A DNA stretch of 64,000 nt from assembly GCF_004769235.1 (NCBI RefSeq), contig NZ_RQFG01000019.1:62001-126000 (forward strand), read 5' to 3'. The DNA is from Leptospira kanakyensis. Lineage in GTDB: Bacteria; Spirochaetota; Leptospiria; Leptospirales; Leptospiraceae. Numbering within the stretch: the stretch's first letter is position 1; the number at the start of each line of letters is the position of its first letter. The notes under the pieces were generated by a model that worked only from the letters and a program-made list of their open reading frames with translations, did no database searches and was not told the origin of the DNA. Below, in pieces: positions 49,257 to 60,932 of the stretch. The translations under genes were made by a program, and so were the position numbers.

Positions 49257-50015
49257 ATGGAACTAAAAAACAAACGAATCGTGATTACCGGGGCCGGTTC
49301 CGGAATCGGAAAAGAAACCGTATTGCAAGTGTTAAAGCATGAGGGTGTGAAAATCCTTGCTTGTGATTTGAACGAAAAATACATTCTGGAACATCCAAAC
49401 GTCATCCCATACAAATGCGACGTATCTAAAAAAGAAAATTTAGATAAATTATTGAAAGATGCAGATAAAAAATTGGGTGGAATTGATATTTTTTATGCGA
49501 ATGCAGGTTTTGCTTATTACGAAGTAATTTCGAATGCTGATTGGGACAGAATTGATCGAATCTATCGAACCAACGTATTTTCTCCCTTATACACTCTCAT
49601 CACTCTCAATCATACAAGGAAAGATCCGTTTTTATTTGTGGTCACAGCTTCTGCCATGAGCCATTTAGCACTTCCTGGTTATGCACAGTATTCTTCTACA
49701 AAAGCTGCGGTTCGTTCTTTTATTGATGCCTACCGTTATGAATTAAAACCGGGAAACCGTGTGATGGTTGTTTATCCAATTGCAACTAGAACCAAGTTTT
49801 TTGATTCTGCTGGGAAAAAAGTTCCTGTTCCTTTCCCAAGCCAAACGGCAGAAACTGTGGCTAAAAAAGTAGTGAATGGAATTTTATCCGATTCCAAAGA
49901 AGTGTATCCTTCTTTTCTTTTCCGTTTCATCCAAGTGTTAGATCGGTTTTTGTTTTTCATCCTACCGGTTTATCAAAAAATTGAAGCCTCCAAATTGGAT
50001 TCCTTAAAAAAATAA
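49257..50015 (+). CDS. short-chain dehydrogenase/reductase
   Basis: 252 residues. The classical SDR fold has the cofactor motif VITGAGSGIGKE, the acidic ACDLNE after strand 2 (favouring NAD), NAGFAYY, and the catalytic Ser/Tyr/Lys as TASAMSH and YSSTKAA. The C-terminus ends in a hydrophobic stretch (FLFRFIQVLDRFLFFILPVY) that may bind the membrane or a lipid substrate. The substrate is not defined. It is 12 bases before the PAS kinase gene, so may be co-transcribed, and it is divergent from the SpoIIE phosphatase. Confidence 0.92.
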   Translation: MELKNKRIVITGAGSGIGKETVLQVLKHEGVKILACDLNEKYILEHPNVIPYKCDVSKKENLDKLLKDADKKLGGIDIFYANAGFAYYEVISNADWDRIDRIYRTNVFSPLYTLITLNHTRKDPFLFVVTASAMSHLALPGYAQYSSTKAAVRSFIDAYRYELKPGNRVMVVYPIATRTKFFDSAGKKVPVPFPSQTAETVAKKVVNGILSDSKEVYPSFLFRFIQVLDRFLFFILPVYQKIEASKLDSLKK

Positions 50016-50027
50016 GTTTACCGCTTC

Positions 50028-52712
50028 GTGGATTCTAAGTTTTCAAAAGGCGAAGGGTTGGACGGAAAAAAAACGGAGAGAAGTCTCTCCGCTGAGGAGA
50101 CCTTTGTCGAAGCAGAACTTTTGACAACCATCATGAACGTCAGTTCCACTGCCATGACAGTTTTGAATGCAAAGGGGCAGATTCTTTATGCGAATCCAGC
50201 TTCTGAATCAGTTCTCGGAATTAAGTTGAACGATATCCTTTCTCGAACCTTTGATGCACCTGAATGGAAAAATACTTCCTTGGATGGTGCACCTTGGAGA
50301 GAGGAAGACCAACCCTTTAATATTGTTCTAAAAACAAAAAAACCAGTCACAGACATTCGCCACGCCATTGAAGATTCTTCTGGAAATAAAAAATACCTTT
50401 CCATCAATGGATCTCCCGTCTTCAACAAAGAAGGAGAAATTTCTTTTTTAGTTTTTTTAGTTACTGATATTACAGAAAATGTTTTAAAACAAAAAGCCTT
50501 AGAATATAGTGAATCTAAATATCGTATGATCACCGAACTCTCGTTAAGTTTGGTTTATGATATGGACATTCGTACAGGAAAAAACCATTGGGGTGGGGCC
50601 ATCGAAGAAATCACTGGTTTTTCAGCAGAAGAATACCAAAAGTTTGGATTTTCCGAATGGTTTGCCTCCATCCATCCAGACGATAGAGAAACTACTTTAA
50701 AATTGTTTCGAGAATCTTCGGAAAACCATCAGAAGTTTTCTGCAGAATACCGTTACCAAACAAAGTCGGGTAATTACGTATACATTGAAGACAATGGAAT
50801 TTTTTTATATGATGAAGTTGGATTAGCCTATCGTTTGCTTGGTGCCATGATCGATCGCACCAAACAAACCGAAGCCAGTTTTGCTCTAAAAGAATCGGAA
50901 TCCAGACTGGTTATGGCACTTGATGCCGCAAAAATGGGAATTTGGAGTTGGGATTTAGACTCAAGGGCCATATTTTGGTCTCCGCAAACTTATCATATCT
51001 ATGGATTCCCTGGGGAAAATTTTGAAGTAACAGAAGAGAAATTTTTATCCCTAATCTACAAAGAAGATCTGGAATTAATGTCAAAAGAAACAACGAATCT
51101 TTTGAATGATCCAAACAGGTCAGCATACAGGCTTCGTAACCGAATCAAACATCCAGACGGAACACTGCATTGGGTGGAAGCCATTGGAAAACTAACTAGA
51201 TCCAAAGACGGCAAACCTTTGAACCTTCGAGGAACGGTTTTAGATATCACTGAAATCAAACTCAGCGAAGAAGCTTTACGAAAGTCAGATGAGAGGTTTG
51301 AAGCTTTTTATCAGTTTTCGACAGAAGCCTTTCTGATTTTTGATGCCGGAGGTTTAACAGCCAAAGATTCTAATTTTGCATTCCAAAAACTATTTGGTTA
51401 TGATTTAGAAGACACTCCCAAATTAAAAATACGAAATCTTCTTTCCACAAAATCACTTCGAATCATTCGAGAAAGAATTGGATCGAACTTAGGCGGATCC
51501 ATAGAAATCGTTTGTCGAAAAAAGAATGGAGATTTTTTTCCAGCACTCGTTTCTATCAAACGATTTCTATATAAAGAAACAAATTCGATTGCTTATAGTA
51601 TCTTTGATTTGAGTCCCTTAAAAGAAGTAGAAGAGTTACGATTGATCAATGCAGAAATCAGAGATAAAAACAAACTCATTGAAAAACAAAAACTAGAATT
51701 AGAAATGGCGTTCGAGAATTTAAAACGAACCCAGGAACAATTGATCCAATCGGAGAAACTTGCCGCTTTAGGGCAGTTGATTGCAGGGATCGCCCACGAA
51801 ATCAATAATCCCATTGGGGCAGTGAAAGCATCCAATCAGAATATGTTGGATTGGCAAAAAAGGTATGGGCTTGCTTCCCAACTCTTTCGGGAAGCCATTT
51901 TGTCAGTCCCTGTCACTGAGCAAAAAATTTTAAAAACGATTCTTGGGAATTTAGACAAACCCATTGAATTTTATACAGGAAAGGAAGAACGTCTCCGCAA
52001 AAAAAGAAATCGGGAGTTGTTTTTATCCAATGGATTTCCTAACGCACAAGCCGAAGAACTTGCTGATATCTGGGTGGATTTAGGAATCGGTGAGATTGAC
52101 CCCAGTTATCTTCCTTTATTCAAATCTCATTACGTAAAAGTATTTTTAGATTATTTATCATTGGAGATCCAATTCAGAAGGAACACTCGTTCCATCCAAT
52201 TGGCAGTGGATCGAATCTCTAAAATCATGTATGCTTTGAAGAATTTTTCTAGGTTTGATATGAATGGTAAAAAAAATCGAGCTTCCATTCCTGAAACGAT
52301 AGAAACCGTTCTGACAATTTATCAAAACCAATTAAAACGAGGAATCAATCTAACTAAAAACTTTGAGCCAGTGCAACCTATCGATTGTTATCCGGATGAT
52401 CTTTTGCATGTTTGGACTAATTTAATTTATAATGCACTCCAGGCCATGTCGTTTATTGGAGATTTAGAAATTACCGTGAAGGATTGTGCCGAAGAAATTT
52501 TGGTTTCTTTTAAGGACTCAGGCCCAGGGGTTCCCAGTGAGATCCAATCAAAAATCTTTGAACCATTTTTTACGACCAAACCACCGGGAGAAGGGAGTGG
52601 GCTTGGACTTGATATCGTGAATAAAATTGTGAAACGTCACGGAGGTAGGATTGAACTTTCTTCTGTGCCTGGAGAAACGATATTTTCTATTTACCTTCCG
52701 AAAAATGTTTAA
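50028..52712 (+). CDS. multi-PAS histidine kinase with enlarged dimerisation hairpin
   Basis: 894 residues with a GTG start and no clear ribosome site. Four PAS/PAC units occupy about 30-540 (each closing on a DITE- or DRTK-type end: [24 protein letters not shown]), then a coiled coil. The H-box is [15 protein letters not shown] with H590, the N-box [13 protein letters not shown] (N798, N802), then [30 protein letters not shown]. The H-to-N-box distance of 208 residues includes a roughly 100-residue insertion matching that of the kinase at 10082. A single-domain receiver gene converges on it and overlaps its stop by 4 bases, a likely partner. Confidence 0.9.
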   Translation: MDSKFSKGEGLDGKKTERSLSAEETFVEAELLTTIMNVSSTAMTVLNAKGQILYANPASESVLGIKLNDILSRTFDAPEWKNTSLDGAPWREEDQPFNIVLKTKKPVTDIRHAIEDSSGNKKYLSINGSPVFNKEGEISFLVFLVTDITENVLKQKALEYSESKYRMITELSLSLVYDMDIRTGKNHWGGAIEEITGFSAEEYQKFGFSEWFASIHPDDRETTLKLFRESSENHQKFSAEYRYQTKSGNYVYIEDNGIFLYDEVGLAYRLLGAMIDRTKQTEASFALKESESRLVMALDAAKMGIWSWDLDSRAIFWSPQTYHIYGFPGENFEVTEEKFLSLIYKEDLELMSKETTNLLNDPNRSAYRLRNRIKHPDGTLHWVEAIGKLTRSKDGKPLNLRGTVLDITEIKLSEEALRKSDERFEAFYQFSTEAFLIFDAGGLTAKDSNFAFQKLFGYDLEDTPKLKIRNLLSTKSLRIIRERIGSNLGGSIEIVCRKKNGDFFPALVSIKRFLYKETNSIAYSIFDLSPLKEVEELRLINAEIRDKNKLIEKQKLELEMAFENLKRTQEQLIQSEKLAALGQLIAGIAHEINNPIGAVKASNQNMLDWQKRYGLASQLFREAILSVPVTEQKILKTILGNLDKPIEFYTGKEERLRKKRNRELFLSNGFPNAQAEELADIWVDLGIGEIDPSYLPLFKSHYVKVFLDYLSLEIQFRRNTRSIQLAVDRISKIMYALKNFSRFDMNGKKNRASIPETIETVLTIYQNQLKRGINLTKNFEPVQPIDCYPDDLLHVWTNLIYNALQAMSFIGDLEITVKDCAEEILVSFKDSGPGVPSEIQSKIFEPFFTTKPPGEGSGLGLDIVNKIVKRHGGRIELSSVPGETIFSIYLPKNV

Positions 52713-53125
52713 GAATGCATTGCTTTGGAAATAGTAGTGATGAGTTCTTCTTCGTCCCAAGGTTTTTTTAAACAAACAATCGGGCCAATTTCTGAGTTTA
52801 ATTCTTCCATTGATTTTTGGTCAGCAAAACCAGTGACAATCACCTTTTCAATCTCTGGATAGGAATGGTGAACCTTTCGTAAAAATTCATCTCCATTCAT
52901 CCCAGGCATGGACCAATCGGTGATGATGATGGAAACAGAACATCCTTCTTCTTCTAGTTCCTGGAGAAGATCCCAAGCTTCCTTTGCATTGTCTGCTGTG
53001 AGGTATTTGTATTTTTCTCCGAAATGTTGTCTGACTTGTGACTTCATACTCAGTAAAATGATGGTCTCATCATCTACAAAGAGAATGGCATTTTTTTTAT
53101 TTTTAGTCTCAGTCTTAATAACCAC
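52709..53125 (-). CDS. single-domain response regulator
   Basis: 138 residues with a GTG start. It is a receiver domain only: acidic pair D18-D19, phospho-acceptor D70 (IIITDWSMPGMNG), Thr in VIVTGFAD, and the conserved Lys in CLKKPWDEEEL. This form (ITDWSMPGMNG, KPWDEEEL) is typical of receivers paired with hybrid or PAS kinases. With no output domain, it may act by protein contact or in a phosphorelay. Its stop overlaps the convergent PAS kinase stop by 4 bases. Confidence 0.9.
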   Translation of the reverse strand: MVIKTETKNKKNAILFVDDETIILLSMKSQVRQHFGEKYKYLTADNAKEAWDLLQELEEEGCSVSIIITDWSMPGMNGDEFLRKVHHSYPEIEKVIVTGFADQKSMEELNSEIGPIVCLKKPWDEEELITTISKAMHS

Positions 53126-53200
53126 AGGGCAATGTTATACCTGTTTCTCCTTGGATTGCAAGTAAATCTTGCCAAATTCTTCCATTTTCTATTTTTGTAG

Positions 53201-55219
<2,019 letters not shown>

Positions 55220-55226
55220 AATTTTG

Positions 55227-56045
55227 ATGAATACAAAACGTCCGCTGAAAATTTCGGTAAAGAATTCTGAATTTCAGATCCTTATGGCACTGCGGACGAA
55301 CCGTTCCAAACGAAGCCAGGAAAAGGAAGTTTTTGTCGAAGGAACGGAGAACATCAAACAATTGATTTCTGCTCGTTGGCAGATCACTCGGATTTTATTT
55401 CGGGATGGTGTGAATTTATCAAGTTGGGGAGAGTCTGTTTTAAAGTCAAACCCCTCGGCAAAACAGTTGGAAGTATCTCCTGAATTGTATCTGGAACTTT
55501 CTGAAAAAGAAAATCCTTCTGAGTTAATTGTTACCGCAAAAATTTCCAGTTACGATTTACGGGATCTTCCTGAAATTAAAAATCCATTTTATTTACTTTT
55601 TGATCGACCAAGTGATTTAGGGAACTTTGGTTCGATTTTGCGATCCGCAGATGCTTTCTCAGTCGATGCGGTTTTTGTTTTGGGACATGCAGTCGATGTA
55701 TATGAACCTAAAGTCATTCGTGCAAGTCTTGGGAGTGTATTTCATACCAAAATAGTTTTTATCGAATCTCTATCTGTATTAGAAACATTTTTTAAAAAGG
55801 AAAAAGAAAGAGTTGGTCTTCAGATCGTTGGATCTGACTCGACCGGTGAATATTCGTTAGTGGATACAACTTTAAATTCTCCGATCCTTGTCATTTTAGG
55901 AAATGAAGCTAAGGGGATGAGTGTACATTTACAATCTCTTTGTGATTTCATTCTTAAGATCCCGATGTATGGAGTGGTGAATTCTCTAAACGTATCTGTA
56001 GCCGGTTCCATTTTACTTTGGGAAATAAAAAAGAACCGGAAATAG
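55227..56045 (+). CDS. TrmH/SpoU-family RNA 2'-O-methyltransferase
   Basis: 272 residues from the ATG at 55227 (a TTG one codon earlier is possible). An N-terminal substrate-binding part has EVFVEGTENIKQL; the SPOUT domain has motif 1 LGNFGSILRSADAF, motif 2 VILGNEAKGMS and motif 3 IPMYGVVNSLNVSVA, which form the trefoil-knot SAM site. It methylates a ribose in tRNA or rRNA; which one is not determined by sequence. It lies 7 bases after fadH. Confidence 0.92.
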   Translation: MNTKRPLKISVKNSEFQILMALRTNRSKRSQEKEVFVEGTENIKQLISARWQITRILFRDGVNLSSWGESVLKSNPSAKQLEVSPELYLELSEKENPSELIVTAKISSYDLRDLPEIKNPFYLLFDRPSDLGNFGSILRSADAFSVDAVFVLGHAVDVYEPKVIRASLGSVFHTKIVFIESLSVLETFFKKEKERVGLQIVGSDSTGEYSLVDTTLNSPILVILGNEAKGMSVHLQSLCDFILKIPMYGVVNSLNVSVAGSILLWEIKKNRK

Positions 56046-56072
56046 TTTAAAGTAGGTAATTTGCAGGAAAAT

Positions 56073-56267
56073 TTAGCGGCAGGTGGCAATAGTCCCGTCA
56101 GGATTGTATTTCACGCTAGCCCCTGATGTGAATTGGATGTATTTGACTCCGTCTACACAAACTTCATCATAACCAAAGTATTTGGCACAACCACGGGAAA
56201 TTGTCCCGCATCCAACAAAAAATAAACTAAGGAAAAGAAGAATTCGTATGGGTTTAAGTGGTTTCAT
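56073..56267 (-). CDS. very small lipoprotein
   Basis: 64 residues from the ATG at 56267, with GGAG 8 nt upstream; the frame opens 4 codons earlier. The leader ends at FFVGC. The short mature part (C-G-T-I-S, then CVDGVKYIQFTSGASVKYN) contains four Cys after the lipid site, enough for disulfides. No family is known to me. It overlaps the acyltransferase gene by 14 bases, so the two are coupled. Confidence 0.72.
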   Translation of the reverse strand: MKPLKPIRILLFLSLFFVGCGTISRGCAKYFGYDEVCVDGVKYIQFTSGASVKYNPDGTIATCR

Positions 56268-57384
56268 GATAAGCTCCATGTCCCGTAAATACTCCGTTCC
56301 ATATCTCTTCTAATTGGGAGATATGGGCCGTAAGTTGGTTTCTATGATACAAAACTGTATTCAACTTCTTTAAATTATGAAGTGATTTTGGCAAATGGTA
56401 AAGTGTTTCTTTGGTATGAATGATTTGGTTTTCCCAGTCAATGAGTTTGAAGTTTTTTAGTTTGGAAAATATGGATTCCAATTGAATCTGAAAAGTTTCT
56501 CCTCTCAGTTCGGAAGCAAGGGTGATTTCAGGGAATGAAATTTCGATTTGTTTTTTGAGTTTTAAAAGTAATTCGACAAACTGTTGTTGTTTGATTTTGG
56601 TTTCTTTTCCAAATTTTAATAAAACAAAAGAGGTTAGGTTTCCTAAAGTGACTGTATAGTTTTTTCCAAGTCTTTCGCCCACAAGACGTACAACTTGGTC
56701 GGCGGAAAAATCCGGATCAAATTGAAATGGTTTTCCATATTTGATATATAGTTTTGTTTTTTTATAAGAAAGATGATCGTAAGTCAGTGTAAAACTATTA
56801 AAATGAAGTTGGCCGATTTTGGATTTGATATAATAGGCACCACGTTTCACTTGGTTTAGGAAACCATCGTGGTTGTAGGTTCCTTCTGGAAACATAAACA
56901 AGTTTCGACCTTTTTTAATATGAGCCACAAGGTCATTCCACTCATTATCTACCTTATCTCGTAACTCTCCTTTTTTGATTAGTTCCCTTGTATTGTCGCG
57001 AAATGGACGTTTGATGGGGACGGCTCCAATATAACGTAATAAAAATGGAATGATTTTTGTAGCATCAATGAATCGGAAAATCCATTTGATGATTCCTTTG
57101 GCACGAAATTCTTTTTGTAAAAACCCTGGTTCTAAAATGTCTTCTCTTGCTGGAATGATCATTTTGATTTTTGGTTTGAGTCTCGGATAAACCATCGAAA
57201 GTGAAACAACATCTGCTTCTGATACATGATTGCAGAGTAAGGCAGAAGGATAGGGTGTTTCTAAGTGATTGTCTGCGTCTGAAAAATTTTCTTCAATGGA
57301 ATGGAAAACGAGACTTTTAGTGAAACTCACGAGTTTGATTAGAAAATCGTAAGTAACCGTTCTTTTTTTAGGTTTCATTACCAT
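56254..57384 (-). CDS. PlsC-family acyltransferase
   Basis: 376 residues from the ATG at 57384, chosen because AAAGGA lies 6 nt upstream; the frame opens 56 codons earlier at 57552, but that stretch has no ribosome site and contains a repeated operator-like palindrome. Acyltransferase motifs are seen: NHVSEAD (HX4D), GAVPIKRPFRD and MFPEGTYNHDG. The family moves acyl chains to lysophosphatidate or other lipids at the inner membrane. The C-terminal 150 residues are extra, without a known domain. It overlaps a small lipoprotein gene. It may modify envelope lipids together with the polysaccharide locus. Confidence 0.87.
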   Translation of the reverse strand: MVMKPKKRTVTYDFLIKLVSFTKSLVFHSIEENFSDADNHLETPYPSALLCNHVSEADVVSLSMVYPRLKPKIKMIIPAREDILEPGFLQKEFRAKGIIKWIFRFIDATKIIPFLLRYIGAVPIKRPFRDNTRELIKKGELRDKVDNEWNDLVAHIKKGRNLFMFPEGTYNHDGFLNQVKRGAYYIKSKIGQLHFNSFTLTYDHLSYKKTKLYIKYGKPFQFDPDFSADQVVRLVGERLGKNYTVTLGNLTSFVLLKFGKETKIKQQQFVELLLKLKKQIEISFPEITLASELRGETFQIQLESIFSKLKNFKLIDWENQIIHTKETLYHLPKSLHNLKKLNTVLYHRNQLTAHISQLEEIWNGVFTGHGAYHETT

Positions 57385-57474
57385 TGGTATTCCTTTGGGT
57401 AGGTCTTTCGTCAATTGGAAAGCGAGAGAAATGGATAAAGACCGTTCGGTTTCTTTTCTTTTTCTGCAAACATT

Positions 57475-57489
57475 GTTCATAACTTGAAC
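57475..57489. promoter_or_regulatory. palindrome GTTCA-N5-TGAAC, operator candidate 1
   Basis: GTTCATAACTTGAAC is a 15-base interrupted palindrome placed 90 bases upstream of both the acyltransferase ATG (57384) and the membrane-protein ATG (57579). The same half-sites occur twice before the MarR-type gene. It is probably a binding site of that regulator. Confidence 0.6.
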
Positions 57490-57578
57490 AAAAGAGAATG
57501 CCTTGGTTTTTTCTTTGATGATTTTGCTTGTAAGTGTTGGAAAGGCCGTCATTGTGATCTGGGATTTTTGGTAGTTAA

Positions 57579-58373
57579 ATGCATCGTTACTTGATTACTT
57601 TCGGAAACGTGATCCTTCTTGTGGTTTGGATTTTTTTTTCCATTTGGGTTTGGAAAAATTTAGAATTTCCGTTTGCTTTAACCGCTACCATTGCATCACA
57701 GTGCCTGATCATTTTTTTCTCCCACTTATTGAAACCAAGTTATCCAGAGAAAGTTTCTTTCATTCTTGTTACTATTTGTATCTTGGTTTTTCTTTTGTAT
57801 TTTAAAGAAGAATTTCAAATCGTTAGAGAAATCGAATTGAGTTTGAAAGAGAAAAATTTGGTTTCAAATGAACCCAAAGATTTCGATCCAAAGTTTTTTT
57901 TATTAGATGGTTATCATTTGGATCCGCAGTTGATTCTAAATACCTCCATTTATAAAAAATCACATGACCATAAAGGACGGGACAATAGCCATACTTCGCA
58001 TTATGTTTTGATTCCGCTCCGGTGGAAAGAGAATCCCAATGCGGAAATTCATTTCTTTGCCCTCGAGTCCAGTTTATACAGGTTTCATCATTGGCAAGAG
58101 GAGAGGGTTCATCCAAATTTTGGAGTTTTGATCCCACCTCAGGAAGACCATCAAAAATTACTAAAAGAGTTTTCCGAAAAACATTCGGTTCCACTTTCCA
58201 ACTCTTTACGATTTGTTAGCTTGTATGAGTCGCCAGAGGATTGTATGCAATCTAAATTGTCTCTAGTCCATTTGGTTCTTTTTGTTTTCCCTTTCCTTTG
58301 GGCTCTAGTTGGTATTGTATCTTTTGTGTCATACTGGATCCGGAGCCGAGGGTATCCCCCCTCTGCCGGTTAG
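57579..58373 (+). CDS. membrane protein of unknown function
   Basis: 264 residues. Three N-terminal hydrophobic helices (about 8-26, 32-50, 58-76), a soluble, charged middle (80-225), and a C-terminal helix (about 230-254). The middle resembles a DUF3592-like layout: short membrane helices around a globular strand-rich region ([20 protein letters not shown]). No certain family. It ends 17 bases before the first of two operator-like palindromes of the MarR gene. Confidence 0.75.
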   Translation: MHRYLITFGNVILLVVWIFFSIWVWKNLEFPFALTATIASQCLIIFFSHLLKPSYPEKVSFILVTICILVFLLYFKEEFQIVREIELSLKEKNLVSNEPKDFDPKFFLLDGYHLDPQLILNTSIYKKSHDHKGRDNSHTSHYVLIPLRWKENPNAEIHFFALESSLYRFHHWQEERVHPNFGVLIPPQEDHQKLLKEFSEKHSVPLSNSLRFVSLYESPEDCMQSKLSLVHLVLFVFPFLWALVGIVSFVSYWIRSRGYPPSAG

Positions 58374-58390
58374 TTGGCCTGAGAATTTTT

Positions 58391-58405
58391 GTTCAAAACT
58401 TGAAC
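58391..58405. promoter_or_regulatory. palindrome GTTCA-N5-TGAAC, operator candidate 2
   Basis: GTTCAAAACTTGAAC, 113 bases before the MarR-type gene start. It shares both 5-base half-sites and the central ACT with the copy at 57475. The TTGAAC at 58400-58405 could also act as a -35 element. Confidence 0.65.
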
Positions 58406-58422
58406 AAAAATTTCTTTACTTC

Positions 58423-58437
58423 GTTCAAAGACTGAAC
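58423..58437. promoter_or_regulatory. palindrome GTTCA-N5-TGAAC, operator candidate 3
   Basis: GTTCAAAGACTGAAC, centred 32 bp (three helical turns) from the copy at 58391, so two dimers would bind the same face of the DNA. It lies 81 bases before the MarR-type gene start, in the region expected to hold its promoter. Confidence 0.65.
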
Positions 58438-58518
58438 ACATTTTGTAAAAATAATGGGACTCAGGGGGCGAAGCTATGCCTGGTTCTCGTTCCCGACCTT
58501 TCTCGAAGCCTTTTTGTC

Positions 58519-58857
58519 ATGAAAGAAAACTTCCAATACAATGACCACCACCTCAAACTTTTGCAATTGTTAGAGGAAAATCCCCATTTATCCCAGAGGG
58601 ACGCATCGGATGTCCTGGGTCTTAGTTTGGGTAAAGTGAACTATATTTTGAAAGCCTTTTTGGATAAGGGCCTAATCAAAATGAATAACTTCCGTAATAA
58701 TAAAAATAAACTTTCTTACACTTATCTACTAACTCCTCAAGGAATCGAAGAGAAGGCTAGAATCACCTTACATTTTTATGAAATCAAAAAACGAGAATAC
58801 GAGGCCCTTAAAGCCGAAGTAGAAAAGTTAGGTGAAATTGCGGAAGAATTAATCTGA
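58519..58857 (+). CDS. MarR-family EPS-associated transcriptional regulator
   Basis: 112 residues from the ATG at 58519, matching the usual 105-115 residue length; a frame 70 codons longer exists but would translate the operator region. A winged helix occupies the first 80 residues ([20 protein letters not shown] as helix-turn-helix, [13 protein letters not shown] leading to the wing, [15 protein letters not shown]). The C-terminal helix ([20 protein letters not shown]) is a coiled-coil dimer arm. This subgroup is known at the front of exopolysaccharide loci. It precedes fcl and the polysaccharide genes. Repeated palindromes upstream suggest autoregulation. Confidence 0.9.
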   Translation: MKENFQYNDHHLKLLQLLEENPHLSQRDASDVLGLSLGKVNYILKAFLDKGLIKMNNFRNNKNKLSYTYLLTPQGIEEKARITLHFYEIKKREYEALKAEVEKLGEIAEELI

Positions 58858-58900
58858 TTTTAAAAATGAAATTACTTACTAATTTTTATCTTAATCGTTA

Positions 58901-59863
58901 ATGGAAAATGCTTTAATGAATCAATCTTCAAAGATCTATGTTGCCGGTCACAGGGGACTAGTTGGTTCTGCTTTAGTAAAAGTTTTAAACCAATTAGGGT
59001 ATAAAAATGTAATTGGTAGATCCCATTCTGAAATGGATTTAGCAAACCAATCTATGGTTTTGGATTATTTTGCTAAGGAAAAACCTGAATATGTTTTCCT
59101 CGCTGCCGCTAAAGTCGGTGGGATCCATGCAAATAATACTTATCCGGCTGAATTTATTTTTTCTAATCTGCAAATACAAAATAATATCATTGATGCATCC
59201 TACCGGTATGGGGTGAAAAAACTTTGTTTTTTAGGATCATCCTGTATTTATCCAAAGTTTGCAAGGCAACCCATGGAAGAAGGTCAGTTGTTGGATGGTA
59301 AACTAGAGCCAACAAACGAACCTTATGCGGTTGCAAAAATTGCCGGTATTGTGATGTGTCAATCGTACAATCGTCAATATAATACTAATTATATATCTGT
59401 TATGCCAACAAATTTATATGGACCGGGCGATAACTACCATCCTGAAAATTCTCATGTATTGCCAGCTCTCATCCGTCGTTTTCATGAAGCAAAGATAAAC
59501 AAATTACCTGAAGTGGTGATTTGGGGAACTGGAAATCCTCTAAGAGAATTTTTATACTCAGAAGATATGGCAAGAGCCTGTGTTTTCCTAATGCAAAACT
59601 ATGATGTCTCGGGAGATCCCAAAGGCGGCGAACATGTCAATGTTGGATCCGGAATTGAAGTGAGTATTAAAGAACTTGCAGAAACAGTAAAGGCGGTTGT
59701 TGGTTTTCCGGGAAATTTAACCTTTGATCTAACAAAACCAGATGGAACACCTAGGAAACTTCTTGATGTATCGAAACTTCATCGAATGGGCTGGAAACAT
59801 GAAGTGGAGCTACGGGCAGGGGTGGCTTTGGCTTATGAAGATTTTTTACAAAAACAAAATTGA
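58901..59863 (+). CDS. fcl: GDP-L-fucose synthase
   Basis: 320 residues (ATG at 58901; ATG at 58916 also possible). Extended [42 protein letters not shown] and the catalytic Tyr-Lys in [12 protein letters not shown], then [18 protein letters not shown] and NVGSG. It converts GDP-4-keto-6-deoxymannose to GDP-L-fucose for surface glycan. The matching GDP-mannose dehydratase (gmd) is not in this window. It is the first sugar gene after the MarR regulator, 43 bases away. Confidence 0.95.
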   Translation: MENALMNQSSKIYVAGHRGLVGSALVKVLNQLGYKNVIGRSHSEMDLANQSMVLDYFAKEKPEYVFLAAAKVGGIHANNTYPAEFIFSNLQIQNNIIDASYRYGVKKLCFLGSSCIYPKFARQPMEEGQLLDGKLEPTNEPYAVAKIAGIVMCQSYNRQYNTNYISVMPTNLYGPGDNYHPENSHVLPALIRRFHEAKINKLPEVVIWGTGNPLREFLYSEDMARACVFLMQNYDVSGDPKGGEHVNVGSGIEVSIKELAETVKAVVGFPGNLTFDLTKPDGTPRKLLDVSKLHRMGWKHEVELRAGVALAYEDFLQKQN

Positions 59864-59924
59864 TGAGTGGAGTCGTGCTTTATCAATGAAAATTGTATTT
59901 TTTTCGATATAATAACATTTACGT

Positions 59925-60932
59925 ATGCATAAAATTTTTGTTTCTACTTTTCCATTTTGCCGAACAAGTCCTAAGGCTCTAGAGGTTTTGGAGTCAAATG
60001 GTTGTCAGGTGGTTGTTAATCCACTTGGTCGAAAAATGAAACCGTCTGAGGTAACCGAGGCGGCGCAAAATTTTGACGCTTTGATCGCCGGTACAGAAGA
60101 ATTAACTCCTCTAGTGACAACTACGAAGTCATTAAAATTAATCTCTCGTGTGGGAGTTGGTTTAGATAGTGTTCCATTGGATCTCTGCAAAGAGAAAGGA
60201 ATTTCTGTTGCTTATACACCAGATGCCGTTTCTCCTGCTGTTTCTGAGCTTGCCCTAAGTTTGATTGTGGATACAATGCGGAAGGTGACTTATTCAGACC
60301 GAGAGATTCGACGAGGTGAATGGACAAGGCCTTATGGTGAAAGGATTGGTGGTTCTACCATTGGAATTTTAGGATTTGGAAGGATTGGCAAACGAGTTGC
60401 TTCCCATCTTTTAGGTTATTTGCCAAAGAAAATTTTGGTTTGTGATCTGTTAGACCAAACTGAATCGATAACTCTATTCAATGATTCAGCATGCCAGATC
60501 GAAAAAATGAATGGAATGCTTGGGAAAAACTGGAGTAAAACTACTGTTGAACAAGTTAGTTTTCAAACTTTACTAAAAAAATCTGACGCGCTTACCATTC
60601 ACCTTCCACTAACAAAAGAAACTAAAGATTTACTAAATTATGAGAACTTATCACTGATGAAAGCTAGTGCCGTTTTGATTAACACTGCTAGAGGCGGAAT
60701 TGTTAATGAAAATGATTTATACAAAGTTTTAAAAGATAACTTAATTTCCGCAGCCGCAGTGGATGTATTTGAGGAGGAACCTTACAAAGGACCACTTTGT
60801 GAATTGGAAAATATAATTCTAACGCAACATATGGGTTCTTGTTCCAACGATTGTCGGGAAGACATGGAGAGGGAAGCTGCAGAAAATGTGGTTGGGTTTT
60901 TTAGTGGCGGAAGTTGGGAGAGGGTGGTATGA
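59925..60932 (+). CDS. D-isomer-specific 2-hydroxyacid dehydrogenase
   Basis: 335 residues. NAD-fold motif IGILGFGRIGKRV (147-159). The catalytic trio is visible as TARGG (R256), DVFEEEP (E284) and TQHMGS (H302). It resembles phosphoglycerate-dehydrogenase-like enzymes found in polysaccharide clusters. About 35 residues between LVCDLLDQTE (to 180) and VEQVSFQTLL carry an unusual extra segment. The product may be a hydroxy- or ketoacid used in the glycan; the substrate is unknown. The stop overlaps the ABC transporter start (ATGA). Confidence 0.9.
   Translation: MHKIFVSTFPFCRTSPKALEVLESNGCQVVVNPLGRKMKPSEVTEAAQNFDALIAGTEELTPLVTTTKSLKLISRVGVGLDSVPLDLCKEKGISVAYTPDAVSPAVSELALSLIVDTMRKVTYSDREIRRGEWTRPYGERIGGSTIGILGFGRIGKRVASHLLGYLPKKILVCDLLDQTESITLFNDSACQIEKMNGMLGKNWSKTTVEQVSFQTLLKKSDALTIHLPLTKETKDLLNYENLSLMKASAVLINTARGGIVNENDLYKVLKDNLISAAAVDVFEEEPYKGPLCELENIILTQHMGSCSNDCREDMEREAAENVVGFFSGGSWERVV

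Noticed and set aside
57385..57552. 56-codon N-terminal extension of the acyltransferase
   Set aside because: No ribosome site at 57552; AAAGGA before 57384 and the operator-like palindrome inside the segment favour it being non-coding upstream DNA.
58309..58518. 70-codon N-terminal extension of the MarR-type regulator
   Set aside because: It would translate across both palindromes, overlaps the preceding gene, and makes the protein far longer than its family.
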